Source: Helopsaltes ochotensis (taxonomy: Eukaryota; Chordata; Aves; Passeriformes; Locustellidae). From it: a stretch of DNA of 64,000 bases. The stretch covers positions 39,278-103,277 of the forward strand of contig VXBM01001559.1 in the NCBI GenBank assembly GCA_013400155.1, read 5' to 3'. Within the stretch, counting starts at the first letter, position 1; each line of letters opens with the position of its first letter. The notes below the pieces were generated by a model. The model did not search any database. It had not been told where the DNA came from and was given only the letters and a program-made list of their open reading frames with translations. Of this stretch, positions 35,780-47,358 are shown piece by piece. A program made the position numbers and the translations under genes.

Positions 35780-36060
35780 AGATGCTTCCCTACACGGCTT
35801 TTGTTCTTTTGTTTCTGTATTGTTTTGTTATTTTCTCTCTTATTAAAACCTTTTCTTTACAAAACACACTCAAGGAGCCTTCTGGCAATGTTTTTAAGCT
35901 ACTCTGGGAGGCTGCAGGTCAGCCCTCAGACTCGATACATCTTCATGAGGCTCATTCCACTCTGGCCACGTGTAAGGCTGTATCAAAGTACCACTGCAGC
36001 CCAAACTGTGCTGTGATTCTTTTTGTGTGTGTGTGAATAAAGTTGCACTGAAATCTGGAG
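35780..36060 (+). mobile_element. LTR-like repeat, copy D (plus), downstream of the TM3 exon
   Basis: It shares TTATTAAAACCTTTTCTTTA, CTACTCTGGGAGGCTGCAGG and CATTCCACTCTGGCCACGTG with the complement of copy C. AATAAA appears further on in GTGAATAAAGTTGCACTG (near 36036). The element lies about 380 bases after the TM3 exon. Its boundaries are uncertain. Confidence 0.65.
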
Positions 36061-37263
36061 GACGCCACATCCCTCGCAGAGGTGTAATCTACAACAGAAA
36101 ATTGCCTCCTCCGAGATACGATCTGAACATCCACTTCTTCAGCTTAATCAAATCTGCAAGGCTAAGTCCAGTCCATTTTCTAAGGCTTCATTTGTGCCTT
36201 TCTTCCAGATAATAACTAAATTGAAAATGTATCCAAAGGGTATTCACATCTGCTTTTCCTACCTGGATGGGAAATAAAAACTTGCACTGGGAAGGAACAA
36301 AATTTATTTCAGAAAAGCCAGTTAAATGATGATAACCGTGACAATTATTTTTCATTCTGGCCTTCTGGATATAAATTGATTCCTGTGACATGTTAATGCA
36401 AGCAATTCTTTGCAAATGTTTTTGTGCAGAAATCAGATGGTGAATGCAGAAGAATACATTAATTTAAAATGTTCCCTGAGAAGGTTAAACTCAATTTTCT
36501 ATACTTATAGACACTTCTGAAATAGAAATAATCCTGTATATTCATGTCTAAAGTCTACACACAAACCCCATGCCTTAAACTACTCTCCTTTGAAAAAACA
36601 TCCTTGTGTAGCCTGAACCTTCAAATAATCAACAGATGGTCTTGTTTTTTCCCTCCTGAAGCATCTGTATGCAAACTAAAATTTTCATCTCCGGGCAAAG
36701 ACTCCCAACAGTAGGGAGATAAAATTGTTTCTAGAAGCTTTAGAGGTAGAGAGGGTATAGAGAGAAAGAAGTGAACAAATTATCATAAATAATCTGTGCC
36801 ATAAAAGGGCTGTTGGAAATGCATGGTTACTGGAAAAGGCTTTTGGTAAAGAAAGTGATGGAAAGGGTGTTCAGGGTTCCTTTTGTACCATCTTCAGCCG
36901 TATAATCACATTATAGCTGAGATAAAAGGGATTTTCCAAGGAGAAGTTGGGGGTTGTGCGCATGAAAAGCTGACAATTAGAAAAGAAAGCAATGCAAAAT
37001 GGCAAAATGTATTATCTTTGTAATCTGAACATAAATCAAAGGTTGAGTTCCGTTCATTAAGTTTGCACAATTTTCATATCTGTAGATACGTCTGAATGTG
37101 AGAATACTGAAAGCCAGCTTGTATTAACTGACTTCAATATTTTTGCAATCAGTCCTTGTAATGAATGAACTACCCAGATGGATTCATTCTCAAATGCAAA
37201 CCTCAAAATATTTAGTTTTTAGTTGAGTGCCACAGATAATAACTGGCTGTTCAATTTATAGAC
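36061..37263. other. ADCYAP1R1 intron, no feature recognised
   Basis: About 1.2 kb of AT-rich unique-looking sequence. I see no exon or repeat family in it. Confidence 0.7.
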
Positions 37264-37735
37264 TTCATAGAATCCTGGAATGGTTTGGGTTTGAAAGGAC
37301 ATTAAAGATCATCTGTTCCACCGCCTGCCATGGGCAGGGAAACCTTCCCCTGCCCCAGGCTGCTCCAAGCCCTGTCCAGCCTGGCCTTGGACACTGCCAG
37401 GGATCCAGGGGCAGCCACAGCTGCTCTGGGAATTCCATCCCAGCCCCTCACCACCCTCACAGGGAAGAATTTCTTCCCAGTCTCCCATCCATCGTTGCCC
37501 TTTGGCAGTGGGAAGCCATTCCCTGTGTCCTGTCCCACCATCCCTTGTCCCCAGTCCCTCTCCAGCTCTCCTCCCTTTAAGCCCTGGAAAGGAGCCCTGA
37601 GCTCTCCCTGGAGCCTTCTGTTTTCCAGGTGAACATTCCCACTCTTCCAGCTTTTCTCCACTGTAAAGGGGCTCCAGCCCTTGGAGCGTCCCTGTGGCCT
37701 CCTCTGGATTCCTTTCAGCAGGTCCATGTCCGGTT
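37264..37735 (-). mobile_element. CR1 LINE 3' fragment (minus orientation), long copy
   Basis: The tail CATAGAATCCTGGAATGGTT is followed by GCTCCAAGCCCTGTCCAGCC, TGGCAGTGGGAAGCCATTCC and CTCCAGCCCTTGGAGCGTCC. It resembles the copy at 6085. Open frames of 100-166 residues over it are CR1-derived. Confidence 0.93.
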
Positions 37736-38019
37736 TGTGTTGGTGGGCGCAACACTCAAATCGCTTCAGATCCAAAACAGCATCAATAATATCCACTAAC
37801 AACTCTCCAGATTTGGATTTGTTGGTTTTGTTTTATTTATTTTTTTAAACACAATTATTTTCTCATCTCCTGCGTGTTTCAGCTGGACTTGGACTCGGTG
37901 AGAACAATTTGCAATTTGCAAAGCCAACAGAGGCACTGCCAGACTCTGGATTCAATCCCTGGAGGGCAAAAGCAGCCCCTCAGCTCGGGACTGCTAGGGA
38001 GGGAGCTGCACTTAACCAG

Positions 38020-38670
38020 TGTCCTGGTTGAGGGCAAATTTGGGAGAAAACCTCCGAATGGGGTCCCTCTGGAAAGTAAACACAAACGGCCTCTCCCTCA
38101 ACTGGTCCAGGAGAAAATCTCCTCAAAGAAAAGCGGAAAATACTATTTATTTAATAAACAAAGTGCCCACAAGCACAAAAAATGAGCAATATGAAACAAT
38201 AAAACCTCTCGTTCTGACGAGAGGTGGCAAAATTGATGAAGTCCTTGCTGTGGGTGCAGCTCGGCTCTCCCAGTTTCTCACCAGCCCCTCCGGCCTGGGA
38301 AACGCCCACGCCCAGGCCCCGGTGGCTGCAGGGGTGAGATCCCGGTGCTCTTCTGGGTTTTCAGTCCAGAACAGGTTTAAACAGCCCCAAGAAAAAGGAA
38401 AGAGACAGTCCAGGGAGCTTCTCTGCCTCAGCTGGCTAAAAACAAACTAAAAGCAAAGAGGTCTCTGTCCCGCTGTCTGTCCGTGCCTCAGACGACACAG
38501 TCCAGGAGCGGAACGTGGAGGAGTGAGTGCAGGTTCTGAAAACAAACCCCACACTTCTTCTTCCACCCCCTTCGCTCTCAGAACCAGTCTGAAAGGCACA
38601 GAACGTAATATCCAGCATAAACAGAACAGACAACTGGGGATACAAACATCATAAAGTCCCCCCCATGACA
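38020..38670 (-). mobile_element. Solo retroviral LTR, about 651 bp (minus)
   Basis: On the minus strand the element begins TGTCATGGGGGGGACTTTAT and ends CCCTCAACCAGGACA. It has an AATAAA signal in TTATTAAATAAATAGTATTT near 38140-38160 (minus). It is richer in CpG than its flanks (for example GACGAGAGG, CGCCCACGCCC, GGAGCGGAACG). Size and ends fit an ERVK-type LTR. I found no exact target-site duplication, so it may be old or the ends are slightly off. Confidence 0.75.
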
Positions 38671-40733
38671 AGCAGTGAGAAACAAGCGCTCAGCACTTTG
38701 CAACATCTGGATGTTGATCTGTTTCCTCAAATGTGCTGAGGCGTCAGTGTCCTCCTCTTTAGGGATTAATGACGGCTACATATGGCTCTGCTCATCCAGG
38801 CAGCTCTTTCTTCCCGAATCTGCAATGTGCTGGCGAATTCTCTGGATAGGCTGCTCTCTTCCTGAGCTCTCTGCTGCTGCCTGCTCCTAACTCAGGGCAG
38901 CACAAGTCAGCAAGAATAAATCTCAGCCTTCAGGGCTTCTCTGTTTTCTAACGCTCCTCAGAAGCTGAAAAGGAGGCGATGGAGAGAGATAAATCTTTTG
39001 ATGTAAAGAAAAGTGCTGTGAGTATATGTATATTCATACAGCAGATGGTTCAAAACTCCAAGCCGATCTGGTACGTGGCGTTTTTAAATGTATTTTTATG
39101 ACACATTTAGTTTTAATTCTGCCTTCCTGCACATTTTACAGATTTGGAACGCTATTCACAGCATCAAAATTTATATAGAGGGAACTAAATAAAACATGAG
39201 ACTCGTGTTTTATAGAATCATAGAATGGTTTGGATTGGATGAGACCTTAAAACTCATCTCATTCCCACCCCACTTTCCTGGACACTTTCCACCATCTCAG
39301 ATTGCTCCAAGCCTCATCCAGCCCAGCCTTGGACACTTGCAAAGAGGGAGCACCCACAGCTTCTCTGGGCAAATACTTGATATTTCAAGGTTAATTTGAT
39401 AAAGTTAAAATTAAAGTTTGTTATTTAAAAATACATTTTAACTTCTTTAAGGCAAAAAGGGTTTTTTTCTCAGTGTTTTCTAAGTATTCATCTGTGAGAA
39501 AAGCAGACTTCAACTAATTAAACTAACAGAAATTAAATATGCATGACTTCTTCTCCCCAAAGCCTGTCATTTTACTTCTTTATATCATTTTCCTTTCAAG
39601 TTCTTCTCTGTGTGGCTGTCTGAAGGAGGAGGGCTCCATCAGTCACCCAGGTCTAACAGGGATATTTTTATTTCTGGTGGTGGGAATATGATTAGACAGA
39701 GACTTTTCAAAGTAGGTTCAAATGTCTGACTAATTAATGTGACATCAACACAGCCTTGCAAAATGTATTAAATATAATTGTTCCTGTCAACTCCCCACAG
39801 TCTTGTTCACTGCTGGGAGCTGGGGTTATTGGGGTGCATGTTTGGTTTGCTTTTTAGCACTTTATTCTTCCAGTGGTGCCTGAACAGATGTCAGCAGTTT
39901 CTTAGTCAAAGATTTTATTTACCGTATAGTGGAGATCCAACTTACTCAGGGTCGTCTTGCATAAATGCATTCTTTTATGAAAGTATTTCCACTGAAAGAA
40001 AAAAAAAAATCACACTTCTTTTCAGAAAGGAAAATAAACCCAGGTTTCTCAGTGGCTTCTTACTGTTTTAATTAAATTTGCATTTTACATGCATTTTTTG
40101 AAAGGGAAGGAATGTCTGAAATAGGAATTAAATCCTTACACCAATATCCTCCTTTTGGAGTCTGTTGTTTTGTTTTGGCCTTTTTTTAATGAAAAAGATT
40201 AAATATTCCTGCAAGCAGAGAAAACTTCTCGTCTGCGGACTTGTTTTGGTTGAAAAAGTAAAGCAAAGCTGGTTATTTACACAGTAACAGAGAAAATGCA
40301 GCATATGTAAATCATTTACAACAAAAGCACAGAAGGATACACAGAATGCAGCAATGCCATTCCAGCCCAACATCTGGCACTGCAATCCTTTTGTGATTCC
40401 AGTAGCTCCAGACACGGATGTGGCCGATTGTGTTCTGTCCAGACTTGGTTTTATTCTCCATGCAACAAGATGCAGTAAAACACTGAGCAGTAACGACCTG
40501 GCACAGCATCATCCTTTCCTGGCACCATTTTTGCCCCTCCAATCCCACCCCTGACTGGGAGGGATCTCTGGAGCTCTGAATTAACTCAATAAATTGCATT
40601 GTCCCGTGCGCAAGTGCTGTTGGTGAACAAAACCTCAGTGGAGAGGTGGCGTAAATGGATATTTATTTTATATTCCTGGCTGAGTATCAAGTGTGTCTGT
40701 GCTGTTAACGTGTCCCTGTCTTGTCCTCTGCAG
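38671..40733. other. ADCYAP1R1 intron before the TM4 exon
   Basis: Apart from a CR1 fragment at 39212-39372 I see only unannotated intronic DNA. A short A run lies at 39999-40008. Confidence 0.75.
39212..39372 (-). mobile_element. CR1 LINE 3' fragment (minus orientation)
   Basis: TATAGAATCATAGAATGGTT, TTGGATGAGACCTTAAAACT and ATTGCTCCAAGCCTCATCCA identify a truncated CR1 copy. Confidence 0.9.
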
Positions 40734-40794
40734 GTACCCCAACAATTTGTGTCACTGTCTGGGCAGTGCTGAGGCTTCACTTCGATGACACTGG
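40734..40794 (+). CDS. ADCYAP1R1: ADCYAP1R1 exon: transmembrane helix 4
   Basis: This 61-base exon runs from the acceptor TTGTCCTCTGCAG to ACTGG|GTAGGT. With the incoming base it reads GTPTICVTVWAVLRLHFDDT and leaves GG of a Gly codon. It completes TM4 and the class B GWGxP motif begun in the previous exon, and enters ECL2. The mammalian equivalent is nearly identical. A minus-strand CR1 fragment begins about 60 bases after the donor. Confidence 0.98.
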
Positions 40795-40855
40795 GTAGGT
40801 GTTGCTGTGTGGGGAACGGCTCCAGGTGCCGCAGGAATGTGGGGATTGCAGAGCA

Positions 40856-41115
40856 CAGAGTCACAGAGTGAAAGAGTCCTTTAGGTTGGGAAAGACCTCC
40901 GAGGTCACCGAGTCCAAGCTGTGACTGAGCCCCACCTTGTCCCCAGCCCGGAGCACTGAGTGCCACCTCCAGGGGTGGGGACTCCAAAACTCCCTGGGCA
41001 GCCCCATCCAAAGTTCAAGACCCCTTTCAGGGCAAAAATTCTTCCCGATGTGCAGCCTGAACCTCCCGTGGCACAACATTTCCTCCTGTTCTGTCTTCTC
41101 CTTTCATTCCTGACA
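40856..41115 (-). mobile_element. CR1 LINE 3' fragment (minus orientation)
   Basis: CAGAGTCACAGAGTGAAAGA, GGTTGGGAAAGACCTCCGAG and AGCCTGAACCTCCCGTGGCA are CR1-type. It starts about 60 bases after the TM4 exon donor. Confidence 0.85.
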
Positions 41116-44100
41116 TCCATTTGTGTACAAACATAATTTAGGTCCAGAGTTCAAGCACTTTTCTGTTCATGGAATTACAGTTTGATGTCTGTGCCACCAC
41201 TGCCCTGGGCAATTCCTAAAAGAAGATTCAGGCATCAAGCCTGTGAACCTGCAGCTGAGCCCATTCCCTGCTCCATTAAATGGCTGGAGCCCAGGAAATG
41301 GTTTGTCTCATCTTACAAGAGCTGCGAGTGGAATCCCACGTAATTCTCAGCTTCTTTCACACTGATGGTGGAGGAAGATGAAGGTGATGAAGCCAGCTGT
41401 AGAAATTATTGGAAATAAATATAATACAGTGAAGGAAATCTGCACAAGGAATTGCCGAGCTTTGATTTACCAGGGCAATTAGAATTTCAGCTTCCCACTG
41501 AGGAGGGTTTTCCATGAATTTTGCAGGGGAGGTGAATAGGGATGAGACAGAAATCCACATTCTGTCTTCTATGTGGAAAACAAAATTATTTCATAAAGAA
41601 TTCAAAAGGGTAGGTCCTTCCCAAATTGTCTGTTTTGGTAGAGAGAAAAAAAAAGAAAGCTGGAAATATCCTGTTCTAAAGTACCAGAAGGAAAAGCTGC
41701 TGCCAGAGCTGGACCTGCACATTTTGGTAGTCAGTGTCTGCCCCAGTAGAGCAGCGGGTGTGGCAGGCAGGAATGGATGTGCATTTGCACCCTGAAAAGA
41801 CAAACTTGGCAATGCTTTCTCATGAGAGCTATGTTTGAACCTGGAGAAATGTTAGAAAAAAAATTGAGGCAGACTGAGTAAACTTTCAAAAATCAGTCAG
41901 TGGTTCCTTGAAAACACAGAATTGAGGGAAAGGCACTTTGTGCCCAAATCCCATTTCCAAGTCATTGAGGCTTATGCTTTAATTTTACCTAATAATGGAG
42001 ATACACCTGGATGCAATATTTCCACAAAACTCATTGTTCTGTCAGGTTGTCTTCATCCTTGTTCTTTCAGACTCTCTCTGGAAAGCAAATAAAGCCTTTC
42101 CTCCACTGGGGATGCCAGTGCTGTGACCCAACATTCTATTTTGACATTAAGACAAATTAAATCATTTATTTCCGTGCAAAACAAGCCAGGAACCCCTGTT
42201 GTGTCATTATTCAGATTACAGCACTGGCCCTGAAAGCCCTAATTTCTCTCACAAGTCCAAACAGCCCTTGTCTTTTGAAGGTAGGGAGAATGTCTTGCAG
42301 AAGGAAAAAGAATAAATTAAAAAAAAATTAAAACAAAACAAAAAAAAACCCCACCAAAAATATTCCTTTTATTTAGAGAAGCTATTTAGCATGCCAGACA
42401 TTTAGACAGGTCCTAGCTGAGAGTCTCAGTGGTTACTTTTTAAAAATCAGCCAGCATTGTTCTGGGAGTGGGGGAGAAGCCAGCATGAGCTTGAAAACAT
42501 TGTGGAAATTACTGAACTGGAAAACCACAGTGGCAAAGGCATGGAATGAAATGCTCAAAGCCTGAGTCCCCTCCTGCCTGTTCCTTATAAAACTGGCAGA
42601 GCTCCCTGGACTTCAGCTCCTGACTTCCATCTCTGTGAGTGACAGGATCGAGGAGATAAACGCAGCTGTCTGTTGATCCAGAGCTCCTGGTTTCAGTGGA
42701 GTTATTCCAGACCTGCACCAGAGATCAGACTCTGGCCTCTGCAAATGGAATTCACATCCCTTCCCCAGCCCGCTGGCTCCTTTCCCTTCATCCATCCTGG
42801 CAAAGAATGATTTCTTTTCATCCTGCCTGTAGGGAAGCATTGGACAGAAATCGGGGAGCTTGTTTACACAGCGCAGAAAATTCCAAATGTTCTGTCGTGC
42901 TTTTTTTATCTTCCCCCACGTTTATCCTGTAGGTGTCACAGGGACTGGAAATCCTTGAAAGTCCTTGAAAAAAAACCTCTGCGTGAGCTTGAGCTGATTC
43001 GTTGTTGACACCTGCAAGGTGGAAGTTGGGAATTGAGGTCGCTGGGGACACGTCCTGTAAAAACAGAGGAGTGGTCTAAGTAGGAGAAAAGGTCTAAGAA
43101 GAAGAGAAGAAAAAAGCAGAGAGGTCTAAGAATAGGAATTTGTAGGGGATGATGTATCACCCCAGAGGGCACATTTAAAATACCTCAGTGCGGGAAAAGG
43201 AAACCCAAAACAACCTCCAAGGTTCTCTTTGTCCCAGTCAGATTCTGGGATAATTAACTGGACTCTCTACAGTCCAGATAACTGGAATTACAGGTGGATT
43301 CCTATCCCTGTAATTCCTCATTCCTGCACGGACACACTGCCACACATCAATACCTATTTGTACAGGTAAATTATTAGGAGAATTTGCCCAGATTCTTCCA
43401 ACTTTGCTGAATTCACTAAAGACTTTCAGGGCAGATTTACTGTCCATCATAAGGAGGTTGAGCTCTGAAAATAACGGGTAATTTTCAGTAGACAACCCCT
43501 AATTTGTAAATGCGTGCAAAGAATTTAAAAGATAATTGGTGATTTTAGGTCCATGCCATTGTTGATCACTGACAAAAAGCCTGATTTCCAGACTGCGGGT
43601 GAGGAGATCCCTCTGAGCATTTATCCCCTTTCAAATATTCTAAGTTGGGCTTCCAAAATGAAATAACTAGGAAATATTAATTTGCACTTCAAAATCTCAG
43701 TCATAATCCCCTCAGATTTTGGATGATCTCAGGTTTCCATGCTGTGCAAACAGAAGCAGAAATACATAATTTTGTGTAAATTTGACACCCCACCTCTAAA
43801 TTTTCTCAATTCTTGCCAGCTGCACCACACACATCCTTATTGCTGGTTTTATGAGAATCCAGTAAATTCTTCTTCATCTGAAGTGACTAAAATTTGTTCA
43901 ACTGAAAACAATGAATATTTTTCAGCTGAAAATGAAAGTTTAAATGAAGTTTCCAAACCAGGCATCACTCAGCCATTTGGGATTTCTCTCACACTCGCTT
44001 TGATGATGGGATTTTAGCTCTGCCTCCTCACTTTTACACGTGTGTATAGTTTTGCTTAGAGATTTTCACTTTTCCCCCAGAATGCTGCCACACAACCATT

Positions 44101-45278
44101 TAAATGACACACAAGTTGCATCAAGCTCCCACAAGAACCAGCAGTGTTTTATTCCTGTGTGTTCCTCCCAGTTGTTCTTTGGCGTTTGACAAATGCACCA
44201 CGACAGCCTCTGCTGGGACTTTGGCTCTTTTCCCAGTGGGAAGGAAAAACTCCTTCTCAGAACTGCAGGTGCAATTTAGACAGATTTCCGTGAATTTTCT
44301 AGGGAGAAAATCAGGGGAAGAAAGTAGAAGCAAATCAAAGAAAACTTTTTGCTGACAAATTCTTGATGACTTAAAATAAGTCATGAAGACATTTCTCAAT
44401 AATAATGAGTAGTCATTATAATAGTGTAGCAGGGCCTGGAAAATAAGATTCTTTTCATTATTACTGTTTTTCCAGCTCTAAAAATGTATGCTAACATGAA
44501 AACCCCCTATGAATATAAGCCATATATTTGAATGTCCAAGAGCACCTGTGTGAAATAAACTTCTGCAGAAAAACCTTAGGTGATTTCACAGGAAGATTTT
44601 AAGTTCTGGGGTAGAAATGTCATTTTATTTATGATTACTCCCTAGCAGGATCTAGTTAATTAAAGGAGCTGACCCCAACTGTTGCCCAGTGTTTGATGCT
44701 TCTCAGATGAATCCTGGCTAAGACTTGCAACCCAATGACTGGAAAATCATTCCAAGGTGTGAATACAACCAGGATCCTGGTGTACTGGAAAGGTGTAAAA
44801 TTCCTTGTGTCAGGGTCAGAAACCCACATTCCTATCTGTTAACCCTGGAAAAATAAGTGAGGCATCAAACTTTGGAATAACCATAAAAAAAAAAAAAAAA
44901 AACCAAAAAAACCCCTTTATTGACGTATCTCTTTTTTGGGTTTTTTTGGGACAGCTTTACAGTGGTATTATAGAGATGGAAACACACTTAAAGGGTTTTT
45001 TCCAAAATATCTAAGCTGTTTATCAGGAAGTACCATTGAAACTGCCACAACAACACTTCTTTTACTTCCAAATGCTTGTGGTCAGCCTGTAAAAGAAAGC
45101 CGCGATAAGACAAAGTAAAGAACTACCCCTTCCAACTTAGCTAAAGTAATTCAAGCTCCAAAACCAACCTCCCACATTCTGCCCCCTTAAAACCAGTTGT
45201 GAGTTCATTAATTTCACTGCTATGTCCTGTTTTCTTTCCTCCTCTTTCCCCATCCCGTTCTTTCCCTCGCGCCTGCAG
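41116..45278. other. ADCYAP1R1 intron before the ECL2 exon
   Basis: About 4.2 kb without a recognised exon. It includes A-rich tracts (42310-42360, 44884-44902) and otherwise unannotated sequence. Confidence 0.75.
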
Positions 45279-45348
45279 CTGCTGGGACATGAACGACAAC
45301 ACTGCCCTGTGGTGGGTGATCAAGGGTCCCGTGGTTGGGTCAATCATG
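45279..45348 (+). CDS. ADCYAP1R1: ADCYAP1R1 exon: ECL2 and start of TM5
   Basis: This 70-base exon has the acceptor CCCTCGCGCCTGCAG and the donor ATG|GTGAGT and ends on a whole codon. The peptide is CWDMNDNTALWWVIKGPVVG followed by SIM. The leading Cys is the ECL2 partner of the TM3 cysteine, and WWVIKGPVV begins TM5. Mammalian PAC1 has MNDSTALWW, whose N-D-S is a glycosylation sequon. Here it reads MNDNTALWW, so that sequon is missing. Confidence 0.98.
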
Positions 45349-47266
45349 GTGAGTAGCACCCGGAGGAGACACTTCCTCAGCTCTCCTGAGGACAAATAAC
45401 CAATTCAAACATCTGCAAATACTTTACACGCCGTGCTGCATGGCCGTGCTGGGCTGGTGGGGAAATCCTCTAAATTTCCGTCGTTTGCCGCCCGCAATGC
45501 CGAGGAATTTCGTTATTAAAAAGGATTAATACAGATTAAATGATGGAGCTCTGCCTGCAAGCAAAGACCCTGTAAGAAAGGAGTTGTTCAGTTGCTTAAA
45601 CACAGAACACAAATGCCATAATTAAGACTCCAGAGCATGTGGAACATTTCTCTTGGGCTGGCAGATGTGTTATAGGATGTATGGAAATTCTGGGCCAACT
45701 GGGGTGGCAGCTGAAGGCCAAGCGGGACAATTCCAGGCATCCAAAACAATAGTGAATGTCAAATAGGCTCTGTCTGCTGAATGGGTTGAATTTCGCTGCA
45801 TTTATTTATCTAATATTAGATTTAAAATATTACTTAGTCCCAGTGCAAGATGCTGAATTGTCAGCAAGGTGTCTGAGCTCTCTTTAATTGATGGAACTCT
45901 TGGATTTGGCTCAAATTTTTTCAGATACCTGCACATGGAGGACTGAGAGGTTCTAAAGTGTTCCATTTGGGCTTCACAGAATAGCTAAAATTGGAAAGGA
46001 CCTCTGGAAGTAATTTAGTCCGACTTCCCTGTTTAACCAGGATCCCCTAGAACATATAATTCAGGATTGGATACAGATGGATTTGGAATATCTGAAGATA
46101 AGGAGATATTCTGGTGCTGCAAATAAGATGTGGATTTTAAAATGCTGTTGGGCTCCTGCCTCAATTTATTTTCCTAAAATTTCCCTTTTAGGAAAATAAA
46201 TTGAACCTCTGGTCAATATGGTCAGTGGCACCTGAATATCTGTCGGGCTTGCCACTTGTATGTGTCTCATTCTGGGCACCCTAAGTTGCTCTCCACAGTC
46301 CAAGGACAGAATTAAGCAGGTTTTCAGTGACTTTTGTGGGAATTCAGCCATCCAGTTCACAGGTAACCAATAAAACAGGAGGGTATTATTTTCCTTTAAA
46401 GTCTTTGGACAGCTCTGTAAAGTCCAGCAATCGTCAGATAAATCAAAGGTAATTCAGCCAATTTCAGCACTAAAATAGAGAGGGTTCAATGACCCAAGGT
46501 TTTTGTCCGTGTGTGAATTTCTGTGTTTTACAGGCACATTCTGTGAGGGATCATATTCTGCTTGGGGAATCAGTTAAACCTGGTTTCCATTGAAGCATTA
46601 AAGGACCAAGCAGACAGCAAGGGACAGCTGGGGGTCTCCACCCCTTCGTAGTCCTCAGATCAGACAGAAACTGCTGGAAAAATGCTCACATTTCATTTCT
46701 GGTCTCCTTAAAGGAGTATAAGATTTTGTAATGGACCAACTTAAATTTCCACTGTTCCACTGTTTCCAGCTTTAAGAAGCTGTGGAGTTGATAGCCAAAT
46801 CTCCAGCCAAAGCATTGAAATAAACTAATTTTATCATTCTCCAGTTTTTTTGAAACCAATGGAAACTGTTAAACTGAGAAGTCCATTGGTCAGAGAATGA
46901 GAGTTAAAAATGCCTTTACTCTCGAGGTCTTTATTTTATGGTTTGGTTTTTTTGTGTGTGTGTGTGCAGGGATTTTTCTTTTTACTCTACACAGGTTGAT
47001 AATGAAAAATGTTAAAACTTTTCCATTTGTGTTTCTCTTCTCTTATCTTGAAACTGCAGAATTTCTGCCTCATGGTAGCTGCAGCAAGGGGGATAAGACC
47101 CTTGTGAATTTTCCCCATGAATCCTGACCCTATAAAAGTTTTAGACTGTGGTTTGGAGAAGAAAAAGGGAATGTAACCAGCAAGTCACTGAGAATGTCTC
47201 ATTCTCATACTTTGCAAAAGTATGTCATTGTCACATTTTTTCCCCTTTTTTTTTTCTTTCCCCCAG
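45349..47266. other. ADCYAP1R1 intron before the TM5 exon
   Basis: The intron contains one short CR1 tail (45972-46045) and a strong pyrimidine tract before the acceptor at 47266. Nothing else is recognised. Confidence 0.8.
45972..46045 (-). mobile_element. Short CR1 LINE tail fragment (minus orientation)
   Basis: CTTCACAGAATAGCTAAAAT, TGGAAAGGACCTCTGGAAGT and TTAGTCCGACTTCCCTGTTT represent only the last part of a CR1 element. Confidence 0.75.
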
Positions 47267-47358
47267 ATAAACTTTGTGCTTTTTATTGGCATAATTGTGA
47301 TACTTGTGCAGAAACTCCAGTCACCTGATATCGGGGGCAATGAATCCAGCATTTACTT
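47267..47358 (+). CDS. ADCYAP1R1: ADCYAP1R1 exon: TM5 and intracellular loop 3
   Basis: This 92-base exon follows a strong polypyrimidine tract ending CCCCCAG and has the donor TACTT|GTAAGTAC. It reads INFVLFIGIIVILVQKLQSP and DIGGNESSIY plus the first two bases (TT) of the last codon. It encodes the cytoplasmic half of TM5 and the start of ICL3, the main G-protein contact. Splicing to the alternative exon at 59960 would make the last codon TTC (Phe). Splicing straight to the TM6 exon, which is outside the window, is the ordinary null form. The length equals the 92-base exon typical of this receptor subfamily. Confidence 0.99.

Noticed and set aside
37302..37802. 166-residue open frame on the - strand and its overlapping partners
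   Set aside because: The sequence is the CR1 3' region, including untranslated sequence, not a functional reverse transcriptase segment.
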